Below the pieces are notes generated by a model. That model did no database searches. It saw only the letters and a program-made list of their open reading frames with translations, and was not told the origin of the DNA. From CAIMMJ01 sp037131955 (GTDB lineage: Bacteria; Bacteroidota; Bacteroidia; UBA4408): DNA of 12,369 nucleotides. The DNA lies in contig JBAXQC010000078.1 of assembly GCA_037131955.1 (NCBI GenBank), positions 1-12,369 of the forward strand. The letters are read 5' to 3'. Below are positions 6,412 to 12,369 of the stretch, in pieces (position 1 is the first letter of the stretch; each line of letters begins with the position of its first letter). The position numbers were made by a program, and so were the translations under genes.

Positions 6412-8940
6412 ATGAAAATAAAATTCTTACTGTTTTCATTGTTTCTCCTTACTCTAATTTTTACCAGAGTAAATTCTCAAATAATCTCTAGTGATGAAAT
6501 TGAAATAGATTACAACAACCCAAAAGAATACGAAATTGGAGGTATTACCATTGATGGTAGTGATTATTTAGACAAAAATGTACTCATTCAATCTACTGAT
6601 TTAATTATTGGCGAAGAAATTAGCGTGCCCGGCGGAAAAATTTCAAAAGCTGTAAAAAATCTTTGGGATTTAAATTTGTTTTCTGATGTTACCATTTATG
6701 TTACAAAAATTATAGGAAAAAAAATATTTTTAAACATACAACTAGAAGAAAGACCAAGATTATCTAAGTTTCAGATATCAGGAATTAGAAAAGGTTTAGC
6801 AGATGATGTTCGCGAAAAAATAAAACTAATAAGAGGAAAAATTGTTACTGAAAATTTAGTAGTTAACACCAAAAACAGGATTTCAGAATTTTTTATAGAC
6901 AAAGGTTATTTAGATGCAGAAATATCTATTACTCAAAAGCCCGATACAACTGCTCAAAATCAAGTTATTTTATTTATAGCTATCAAAAAAAATAAAAAGG
7001 TTAGAATTAAAAAAATTAATTTTTGGGGCAATTCTCTCATCAGTAATAGCAAACTTAAGCGTTACATGAAAGAAACCAAAGAATACAAATGGTGGAATGT
7101 GTTTAAGCAATCTAAATACCTTGAAGAAAATTTTGAAAAGGACAAAGAAAAAATCCTAGAAAAATACAATGCAAAAGGATTTAGAGATGCAAAATTAATC
7201 AGTGATACAATTTACAAAGTAGAAAAAGGCTACATCAACCTAGACATTAAACTTGAGGAAGGACCAAAGTATTATTTTGGAAACATTATTTGGGTAGGAA
7301 ACACAAAATATTCTTCTGTGCAACTCAATGCAATTTTAGGTATAAAAAAAGGTGATGTTTTTAATCAATCTTTATTAGACCAAAGGTTAAACATGAGCCA
7401 AGACAGCAGAGATGTTTCCAGTTTGTACATGGACGATGGTTATTTGTTTTTTCAGGTGAACCCGGTTGAAGTTAGGGCAGAAAACGACACAATAGACATA
7501 GAAATGAGAGTTTATGAAGGCAAGCAAGCAAGAATAAACAAAGTGAATGTTATTGGAAACACAAAAACCAACGACAGAGTTGTGATGAGAGAAATTAGAA
7601 CCAAACCAGGACAACTTTTTAATAGATCGGATATTATTAGAACACAAAGAGAATTGGCACAATTAAGGTATTTTGATGAACAAAAACTTGGTGTAAGTCC
7701 AAAACCAAATCCGGCAGAAGGAACAGTTGATATAGATTATACTGTTGAAGAAAAGCCAAGCGACCAAGTAGAACTTTCTGCAGGGTGGGGAAATCGTTCA
7801 TTGGTAGGAACATTAGGATTATCGTTTAATAATTTTTCTGCCAAAAGAATGTTTCACAAAGATGCATGGAAACCTTTGCCTGCTGGCGATGGCCAAGCAC
7901 TTAGTATTAGAGCACAATCAACCGGTTTGGCTTTTCAGAATTATTCTTTATCCTTTGTTGAACCTTGGCTAGGCGGAAAAAAACCTAACTCCTTTAGCAT
8001 TTCCGTTTATCATACCCGCCAAAATCCTCTACAACTAAGAAAAAGTGATCCCAACAGACAATTACTTACAGTAACCGGTGTAAGTATTGGATTAGGTAAG
8101 AGACTAAAAGTTCCTGACGACTTTTTTCAATTGTACCAAGAAATTTCTTTGCAACAATATTTCCTAAAGCAATTTACTGCGGGTATTAGTTTCCCGGTTT
8201 CAGATGGAACATTTAGAAATTTATCCTATAAAATTAATTTATCTCGTTCATCGGTTGATGCCCCAATTTATCCTCGTTCAGGTTCCACTGTGTCCACCAC
8301 TTTGCAAATAACACCTCCTTATTCTCTTTTTAGAAAAGATGCCAGCATTGATGAACAAAGAGGGTACTACAATACCAAAAGAGACAGCCCAATTATGGTG
8401 GAATATTACAAATGGAAATTTTCAAGTACTTTCTTTACAGAACTTGCCAATAAATTAGTTTTAAATTTAAGAGTAGGCGCAGGTATACTGGGAGCATACA
8501 ATAAAAATATTGGTTATGCACCATTCGAAAGATTTTGGTTGGGAGGTAGTGGTCTTACTGGTTTTGCTTTGGATGGTAGAGAGATAATTGCATTAAGAGG
8601 CTTTGCTAATGCAGGCGATGCCACAGAAGGCGTTAGCGGTGGTGTGGCTGTGGCCAAATATGTAATGGAGCTCAGATATCCTATATCTTTAAATCCAAGC
8701 GCTACAATTTTTGCACTTGCCTTTGCCGAAGCAGGTAATGCCTGGAACAGTACTCCAAAATTTAATCCGTTTAATGTGGCAAGATGTGCAGGTGCAGGTG
8801 TAAGAGTATTTTTGCCTATGTTTGGATTGCTTGGATTGGATTATGGATGGGGATTTGATAATCCTTGGAATAAGTCAGGAAATGCTATTGGTAAGGGACA
8901 TTTTCAGTTCACTATCGGAGCAAATATTGGCGACTTATAA
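6412..8940 (+). CDS. bamA: Outer-membrane protein assembly factor BamA (Omp85)
   Basis: This is the outer-membrane pore protein that inserts beta-barrel proteins. It is 842 aa with a signal peptide (1 to about 22, cleavage near NSQ). Five POTRA repeats can be placed at about 41-112, 113-195, 197-283, 284-372 and 374-447, with recurring cues such as ITIDGSDYLD, INFWGNSLI, IIWVGNTKY and VNVIGNTKT at their first strands. The Omp85 barrel runs from about 450 to the end. The loop-6 region reads GGSGLTGFALDGREIIALRGF, with LTGF at 715-718 where E. coli has VRGF. From memory this is the usual form in Bacteroidota. The C-terminal strand FQFTIG aligns with FQFNIG of E. coli, but the protein then continues ANIGDL and ends in Leu instead of an aromatic residue. 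The gene abuts uppS and precedes two Skp-like chaperones, its expected partners. Confidence 0.95.
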   Translation: MKIKFLLFSLFLLTLIFTRVNSQIISSDEIEIDYNNPKEYEIGGITIDGSDYLDKNVLIQSTDLIIGEEISVPGGKISKAVKNLWDLNLFSDVTIYVTKIIGKKIFLNIQLEERPRLSKFQISGIRKGLADDVREKIKLIRGKIVTENLVVNTKNRISEFFIDKGYLDAEISITQKPDTTAQNQVILFIAIKKNKKVRIKKINFWGNSLISNSKLKRYMKETKEYKWWNVFKQSKYLEENFEKDKEKILEKYNAKGFRDAKLISDTIYKVEKGYINLDIKLEEGPKYYFGNIIWVGNTKYSSVQLNAILGIKKGDVFNQSLLDQRLNMSQDSRDVSSLYMDDGYLFFQVNPVEVRAENDTIDIEMRVYEGKQARINKVNVIGNTKTNDRVVMREIRTKPGQLFNRSDIIRTQRELAQLRYFDEQKLGVSPKPNPAEGTVDIDYTVEEKPSDQVELSAGWGNRSLVGTLGLSFNNFSAKRMFHKDAWKPLPAGDGQALSIRAQSTGLAFQNYSLSFVEPWLGGKKPNSFSISVYHTRQNPLQLRKSDPNRQLLTVTGVSIGLGKRLKVPDDFFQLYQEISLQQYFLKQFTAGISFPVSDGTFRNLSYKINLSRSSVDAPIYPRSGSTVSTTLQITPPYSLFRKDASIDEQRGYYNTKRDSPIMVEYYKWKFSSTFFTELANKLVLNLRVGAGILGAYNKNIGYAPFERFWLGGSGLTGFALDGREIIALRGFANAGDATEGVSGGVAVAKYVMELRYPISLNPSATIFALAFAEAGNAWNSTPKFNPFNVARCAGAGVRVFLPMFGLLGLDYGWGFDNPWNKSGNAIGKGHFQFTIGANIGDL

Positions 8941-8960
8941 TTTATGGCACAATTTTTATT

Positions 8961-8974
8961 TAATTAGTTAATCT
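8961..8974 (+). promoter_or_regulatory. AT-rich element shared with the tgt upstream region
   Basis: TAATTAGTTAATCT here and TAACTAGTTAACCT at 11152-11165 agree at 12 of 14 positions. Both lie about 10-15 nt upstream of a start codon (skp at 8990, tgt at 11175). Neither gene has a TAnnTTTG box in its gap. The element may be chance in such AT-rich DNA. Confidence 0.2.
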
Positions 8975-8989
8975 TTAAAAATAAAACTT

Positions 8990-9601
8990 ATGAAAAAATA
9001 CCTTTTTTTACTCTCATTTTTAGTGATCACCTCACTAGGTGCTTTTGCTCAAAAATATGCATATGTTGATACCGAGTATATCCTAAGCAATATACCCGAA
9101 TATAAATCTGCTCAATCGCAAATTGATAATATTTCTGTTCAATGGCAAAAAGAAATTGAAGCAAGATATGCCGAAATAGATAAAATGTACAGAGCATTTC
9201 AAGCAGAATCAATTTTGCTAACTGAAGAAATGAAGAGAAAAAGAGAAAGTGAAATTATTGCCAAAGAAAAAGAAGCAAAAGAATTGCAAAAATCAAGATT
9301 TGGTGTGGATGGCGATTTATTTAAAAAACGCCAGGAACTAATTAAACCTATTCAAGATAAAATATACAAAGCACTAAAAGAAATGGCTACCAAAGGTTCT
9401 TATGCTGTAATCTTTGATAAATCCAGCGATTTAAGCATGCTGTATACCAACCCTAAATTCGACAAAAGTGATGCAATTCTATTGGCAATGGGCTATAAAA
9501 AAGGCAACAAAGGAACAGACGGAAAAGGAGCTTCAGAATCGGGCGGTGGAATGCCAAAAGGCCAAATGCAAGGCGGAGATTCTGAACCTGGTAAAAAGTA
9601 A
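8990..9601 (+). CDS. skp: Skp/OmpH family periplasmic chaperone, first of tandem pair
   Basis: This is a periplasmic holdase that likely shields unfolded outer-membrane proteins on the way to BamA. It is 203 aa with a clear signal peptide cleaved at about AFA|QK (20/21). The mature protein opens with the Skp signature strand YAYVDTEYILSNIPEY (23-38). A long charged coiled coil at about 40-128 forms the tentacle, and the body strands close the fold (SYAVIFDKSSDLSMLYTN, about 137-154). It ends in a glycine-rich, low-complexity tail (about 171-203) finishing in two lysines; this tail is absent from E. coli Skp. It starts 49 bp after bamA with no terminator between. It could be co-transcribed from uppS or have its own promoter. 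Paralogous to the genes at 9694 and, more distantly, 4964. Confidence 0.92.
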   Translation: MKKYLFLLSFLVITSLGAFAQKYAYVDTEYILSNIPEYKSAQSQIDNISVQWQKEIEARYAEIDKMYRAFQAESILLTEEMKRKRESEIIAKEKEAKELQKSRFGVDGDLFKKRQELIKPIQDKIYKALKEMATKGSYAVIFDKSSDLSMLYTNPKFDKSDAILLAMGYKKGNKGTDGKGASESGGGMPKGQMQGGDSEPGKK

Positions 9602-9630
9602 TTTAATTCATAATCTAAACGAATTATTTT

Positions 9631-9638
9631 TATATTTG
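9631..9638 (+). promoter_or_regulatory. Candidate -7 promoter box between the two skp-like genes
   Basis: TATATTTG is an exact TAnnTTTG match in the 92-bp gap. It would give a leader of about 50 nt carrying the hairpin at 9656-9672. No -33 TTG is seen. It suggests that the second chaperone can be transcribed separately from the first. Confidence 0.45.
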
Positions 9639-9655
9639 CCGCTCCTAAAAACAAC

Positions 9656-9672
9656 CTCATTTAAAGAATGAG
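9656..9672 (+). other. Small hairpin in the leader of the second skp-like gene
   Basis: CTCATT (9656-9661) pairs perfectly with AATGAG (9667-9672) around the five-base loop TAAAG. It is followed by a run of A rather than T, so it is not a forward-strand intrinsic terminator. It lies between the candidate -7 box and the ATG and would be transcribed. A role in mRNA stability or translation is possible but not shown. Confidence 0.35.
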
Positions 9673-9693
9673 AAAAAACTTAAAAATATATAA

Positions 9694-10254
9694 ATGAAAA
9701 AATTAATTTTAATTGCCAGTCTTGGTTTAATGATGATTAGCAACAATGGGTTTGCTCAAAAAACAGGTTATGTAAACCTAAACGACCTTTTGCTTCTAAT
9801 GCCAGAAAGAAAAAAAGCAGAAACAGACATCCAAGAATACGCAAAACAGTTAGACGGTCAAATGAAAACTATGTCTGCGGAATACGAAGGAAAAGTATCC
9901 GACTATCAATCTAAAGAAGCATTAATGACCGAACCCGTTAGGCTAGACAAGCAAAAAGAATTAGTTGATTTAGAAGACAGAATAAAGCAATTTCAACAAA
10001 CAGCACAAGAATCTTTGCAAAAAAAGCAAAATGAATTGTTGGAACCAATGGTAAAAAAAGCAAAAAAAGCAATAGAAGACGTTGCAAAAGAAAGTGGATA
10101 CAAACAAGTGTTAGATACAAGCTCGGGTTCAGTTTTGTACAACGACCCAGCTGACGATATTCTAAATTTAGTAAAGAAAAAATTAAACTTAGGTGCAGAA
10201 GCTGCTACTCCAGCACCAGGAGGTTCTGCGCCAACGCCAGCTCCAAAAAAATAA
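9694..10254 (+). CDS. skp: Skp/OmpH family periplasmic chaperone, second of tandem pair
   Basis: This is the second Skp-like holdase, 186 aa. The signal peptide is cleaved at about GFA|QK (21/22). The mature start TGYVNLNDLLLLMPER (24-39) parallels the first copy. A coiled coil covers about 40-130, the returning body segment is YKQVLDTSSGSVLYNDPADDILNLV (split across about 136-160), and the tail is Ala/Pro/Gly-rich, ending in Lys-Lys. Compared with the first copy it has a shorter, proline-rich instead of glycine-rich tail, and the helices are clearly diverged. This is therefore an old duplication, perhaps with different clients or mixed trimers. A strong terminator begins 5 bp after its stop, marking the end of the envelope assembly block. 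Confidence 0.92.
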   Translation: MKKLILIASLGLMMISNNGFAQKTGYVNLNDLLLLMPERKKAETDIQEYAKQLDGQMKTMSAEYEGKVSDYQSKEALMTEPVRLDKQKELVDLEDRIKQFQQTAQESLQKKQNELLEPMVKKAKKAIEDVAKESGYKQVLDTSSGSVLYNDPADDILNLVKKKLNLGAEAATPAPGGSAPTPAPKK

Positions 10255-10258
10255 TTTT

Positions 10259-10285
10259 AAAACCCGCCTCAAAGCGGGTTTTTTT
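10259..10285 (+). terminator. Strong intrinsic terminator
   Basis: AAAACCCGC (10259-10267) pairs with GCGGGTTTT (10274-10282) around the loop CTCAAA, giving a nine-pair stem with a five-pair GC core, and the T-run continues to 10285. It begins 5 bp after the stop of the second skp-like gene. It is the clearest terminator in the window. The murI promoter box starts two bases past the T-run. Confidence 0.93.
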
Positions 10286-10286
10286 A

Positions 10287-10294
10287 TAGATTTG
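10287..10294 (+). promoter_or_regulatory. Candidate -7 promoter box directly upstream of murI
   Basis: TAGATTTG is an exact TAnnTTTG match, with seven bases between it and the murI ATG at 10302, the same geometry as at uppS. The region where a -33 element should be is occupied by the terminator stem and has no TTG. The predicted start site falls at or next to the ATG. Confidence 0.5.
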
Positions 10295-10301
10295 CCTTTA
10301 C

Positions 10302-11120
10302 ATGAAACCACTTAATTCATCACCAATAGGAATTTTTGATTCAGGTATTGGAGGGCTTACTGTAGCAAATGCAATTACAAAATATTTACCCAAAGAATCC
10401 TTGGTGTATTTTGGCGATACTGCACATTTACCTTACGGAGATAAATCACCAGACTCTATAAAATATTATTCAATAAGAATAGCAGATTTTTTAATTGATA
10501 AAAATTGTAAAGCCATCGTAATTGCCTGCAATACGGCCTCTGCAATAGCCTTTGAGGTGGTTAAGAAACACGTAAAAAATAAGGTTTTAGTTTTTAATGT
10601 TATTGACCCCGTGGTTGAAGAAGTTTGCTTGCAAAATCCAAAAAAAATTGGAGTAATTGGCACTAAGGGAACGATAAAAGCTGATGCTTATGCAAAAAAA
10701 ATTAAACTTTCTAATCCCGAAATTGAAGTAAGTTCGCTTGCTACACCATTACTTGCACCAATGATTGAGGAAGGTTTTTTTAATAATAACATCAGCAAAA
10801 CTATAATTAATTCTTATTTATCAAAACCCAAATTAAACAAAATAGATGCATTAATATTAGCCTGCACGCACTATCCACTCATTAAAAAAGAAATAACAGC
10901 ATACTACCAAAAACAAATAAATATACTTGACTCGGCAGATATTGTTGCTTTAAAACTTAAAGAAAAACTCAATCAATTAGAACTCTTAAACAAAAGTTCA
11001 GCCAAACCCATTCATCATTTTTTTGTTAGCGATTTCACCAAATCATTTGAAAAAAGCACCAAACTTTTCTTTGAAGGAAAAGTAAATTTAGAGCACTTTC
11101 CGATGTGGGAAAATGAATAA
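10302..11120 (+). CDS. murI: Glutamate racemase
   Basis: This cytoplasmic enzyme converts L- to D-glutamate for the peptidoglycan stem peptide. It is 272 aa, normal for the family. GIFDSGIGGLT at 10-20 carries Asp13 and Ser14, and FGDTAHLPYG at 37-46 is the next conserved block. The two catalytic cysteines are Cys76 in IACNTASA (74-81) and Cys188 in LACTHYPLI (186-194), with His190 beside the second. It is co-factor independent, as both Cys acid/base residues are present. It follows a strong terminator and has its own promoter box, so it should be transcribed independently of the Skp/BamA block. Its position after bamA-skp-skp is common in Bacteroidota. tgt follows 54 bp downstream with no terminator visible. 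Confidence 0.97.
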   Translation: MKPLNSSPIGIFDSGIGGLTVANAITKYLPKESLVYFGDTAHLPYGDKSPDSIKYYSIRIADFLIDKNCKAIVIACNTASAIAFEVVKKHVKNKVLVFNVIDPVVEEVCLQNPKKIGVIGTKGTIKADAYAKKIKLSNPEIEVSSLATPLLAPMIEEGFFNNNISKTIINSYLSKPKLNKIDALILACTHYPLIKKEITAYYQKQINILDSADIVALKLKEKLNQLELLNKSSAKPIHHFFVSDFTKSFEKSTKLFFEGKVNLEHFPMWENE

Positions 11121-11151
11121 ATTGAAGTTTGTTTTAAATTATTGTAATTAC

Positions 11152-11165
11152 TAACTAGTTAACCT
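11152..11165 (+). promoter_or_regulatory. Palindromic element upstream of tgt
   Basis: TAACTAGTTA at 11152-11161 is a perfect 10-base palindrome, and the 14-base stretch to 11165 resembles the element at 8961-8974 in front of the first skp-like gene. It lies 9 to 13 nt before the tgt ATG. It could be an operator or part of a non-canonical promoter; AT-rich chance similarity is the alternative. Confidence 0.2.
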
Positions 11166-11174
11166 ATCCAATAA

Positions 11175-12305
11175 ATGGATTTTAAAATAAACACGTCCGA
11201 TAAAAACTCTAAAGCAAGAACTGGCCTATTAAAAACAGCTCATGGTGATATTCCTACACCCATCTTTATGCCGGTAGGCACAGTGGGCACTGTTAAAGCT
11301 GTGCACCAATATGAGTTGGCATCTGAAGTTAAAGCCAAAATAATTTTAGGAAACACCTATCACCTTTATTTGCGGCCAGGCACAAAAGTTTTAGAAAAAG
11401 CAGGAGGATTGCACAAATTCATGAACTGGAAAGGTCCGATACTTACTGATAGCGGTGGTTACCAAGTTTACTCTCTTTCGCAAAGCAGAAAAATAAACGA
11501 AGAAGGTGTAAAATTTACTTCACACATTGATGGATCAAAGCATTTTTTTTCACCAGAAGTTTCCATGGATATTCAGCGAAGCATTGGTGCAGATATTATT
11601 ATGGCATTTGACGAATGCACCCCCTACCCTTGCGATTACAATTATGCCAGACGTTCCATGGAAATGACACATAGATGGTTGGAAAGATGTAAAAATCACT
11701 TATCAAAAACACCGTCTATGTATGGTTACGAACAAACTTTGTTTCCTATTGTGCAAGGAAGCACTTACAAAGATTTAAGGATGATTTCTGCCGAAACAAT
11801 AGCTTCGCACAATGCCGATGGAAATGCTATTGGCGGTCTTTCTGTGGGCGAACCCGCCGAAGAAATGTATAAACATACCCAAATTGTTTGCGATATTTTG
11901 CCTAAAGATAAACCCCGCTATTTGATGGGAGTTGGCACACCTGTAAATATTTTAGAAGGTATAGCACTTGGCGTGGATATGTTTGACTGCGTTATGCCTA
12001 CACGAAATGCAAGAAATGGAATGTTGTTTACGAGTCAAGGAATCATAAATATTAAAAACGAGAAATGGAAAGATGATTTTTCTCCAATAGATGCCGATGG
12101 AAATTGCCAAGCAGATGTATATTATACCAAAGCCTACCTAAGGCATTTGTTTGTAGCCGGTGAAAGATTAGCAGCACAAATTGCCAGTTTGCACAATTTA
12201 TCCTTCTATCTTAAATTAGTGGAACAGGCCAGAGAAAAAATTAATGATGGAACATTTTACGATTGGAAAAACAAAATGGTGAAACAATTGGAGCAGAGAC
12301 TCTAG
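11175..12305 (+). CDS. tgt: tRNA-guanine(34) transglycosylase
   Basis: This enzyme exchanges guanine 34 in GUN-anticodon tRNAs for the queuosine precursor preQ1. It is 376 aa, the usual bacterial length. LTDSGGYQVYSL (90-101) carries the active-site Asp92 (equivalent to Asp102 of Zymomonas Tgt). The FDECTP segment at 145-150, VQGSTYKDLR at 193-202 and GGLSVGE at 220-226 form the preQ1 pocket. The nucleophile is Asp271 in DMFDCVMPTRNAR. The canonical CxCxxC...His zinc site is mostly lost: the aligned segment DADGNCQADVYYTKAY (about 306-320) keeps one Cys (311), with Gly and Asp at the other two Cys positions, while the distal His340 (LHNLSFYL) remains. From memory, Bacteroidota Tgt often lacks the Cys ligands, so this is likely a lineage trait and the enzyme is probably active. 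The rest of the sequence shows no decay. Confidence 0.96.
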   Translation: MDFKINTSDKNSKARTGLLKTAHGDIPTPIFMPVGTVGTVKAVHQYELASEVKAKIILGNTYHLYLRPGTKVLEKAGGLHKFMNWKGPILTDSGGYQVYSLSQSRKINEEGVKFTSHIDGSKHFFSPEVSMDIQRSIGADIIMAFDECTPYPCDYNYARRSMEMTHRWLERCKNHLSKTPSMYGYEQTLFPIVQGSTYKDLRMISAETIASHNADGNAIGGLSVGEPAEEMYKHTQIVCDILPKDKPRYLMGVGTPVNILEGIALGVDMFDCVMPTRNARNGMLFTSQGIINIKNEKWKDDFSPIDADGNCQADVYYTKAYLRHLFVAGERLAAQIASLHNLSFYLKLVEQAREKINDGTFYDWKNKMVKQLEQRL

Positions 12306-12369
12306 TTAAAAATAATTCCATCCGCACAAGGGGGACTTGATTCGTTTTTGAAAAATGTTTTTAGTACTA
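12306..12369. other. Unassigned 64-bp tail
   Basis: No terminator, RNA gene or recognisable coding start is supported here. On the + strand a TTG at 12348 or ATG at 12355 opens a frame to the window edge, but a few codons cannot be judged. On the - strand two frames are open from the edge to stops at about 12308 and 12302. Either could be the end of a convergent gene, though the stretch is too short to be evidence. Confidence 0.4.

Noticed and set aside
7387..7662. A 91-codon open frame on the - strand within bamA
   Set aside because: It is antisense to conserved POTRA sequence and shows no domain, promoter or leader of its own.
9468..9671. A 67-codon open frame on the + strand overlapping the end of the first skp-like gene and the gap behind it
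   Set aside because: It is out of frame with a well-supported gene, has no family resemblance or signal, and covers the promoter box and hairpin. It is a by-product of the low stop density in this Lys/Gly-rich end.
1..12369. No gene ends in TGA (eight TAA, two TAG), raising the idea of TGA recoding
   Set aside because: All reading frames are complete under the standard code, with Trp encoded by TGG and no in-frame TGA. Preference for TAA is ordinary in low-GC genomes, and ten genes are too few to say more.
12302..12369. Possible C-terminus of a convergent - strand gene, or the start of a + strand gene, at the right edge
   Set aside because: Only about 20 codons are visible in any frame and none is recognisable, so no gene can be called.

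Overview
The window is a stretch of core chromosome from a low-GC (roughly one third G+C by eye) member of the Bacteroidota. Four things point there: the gene order uppS-bamA-skp-skp-murI, the ftsK-lolA pairing, promoter-like TAnnTTTG boxes in front of several genes, and A-rich leaders without Shine-Dalgarno sequences. I cannot place it below phylum with confidence. All ten genes are on the + strand, packed with gaps of 0 to about 100 bp. There is no sign of mobile elements, CRISPR, tRNA, rRNA or phage genes.

Layout. Bases 98-3458 hold ftsK (DNA translocase of the divisome) and a LolA-like lipoprotein carrier. Bases 3531-5566 hold a two-gene unit: an exported protein with a C-terminal thioredoxin-like domain, followed 11 bp later by a membrane-anchored Skp/OmpH-like coiled-coil protein that starts at TTG. 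A weak hairpin follows. Bases 5668-10254 hold the outer-membrane assembly block: uppS, bamA (directly abutting uppS), and two tandem Skp-like periplasmic chaperones, closed by a strong intrinsic terminator at 10259-10285. murI begins immediately after that terminator, from a promoter box placed just upstream of its ATG. tgt follows 54 bp later. The last 64 bp carry no gene I can identify.

How the genes fit together. Most products serve envelope growth. UppS makes the undecaprenyl carrier lipid precursor, MurI supplies D-glutamate for peptidoglycan, BamA inserts beta-barrels into the outer membrane, the Skp-like proteins escort unfolded barrel proteins, LolA carries lipoproteins, and the thioredoxin-like protein probably handles disulfide chemistry in the periplasm. 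FtsK couples chromosome segregation to septation. Tgt (queuosine in tRNA) is the functional outlier.

I found no previously undescribed system. The points most worth a second look are small: TAnnTTTG boxes placed so close to the uppS and murI start codons that their mRNAs may be leaderless, a Tgt that lacks most of the canonical zinc ligands, a BamA whose last residue is not aromatic, and three Skp-like paralogues within 5.3 kb, one of them membrane-anchored.
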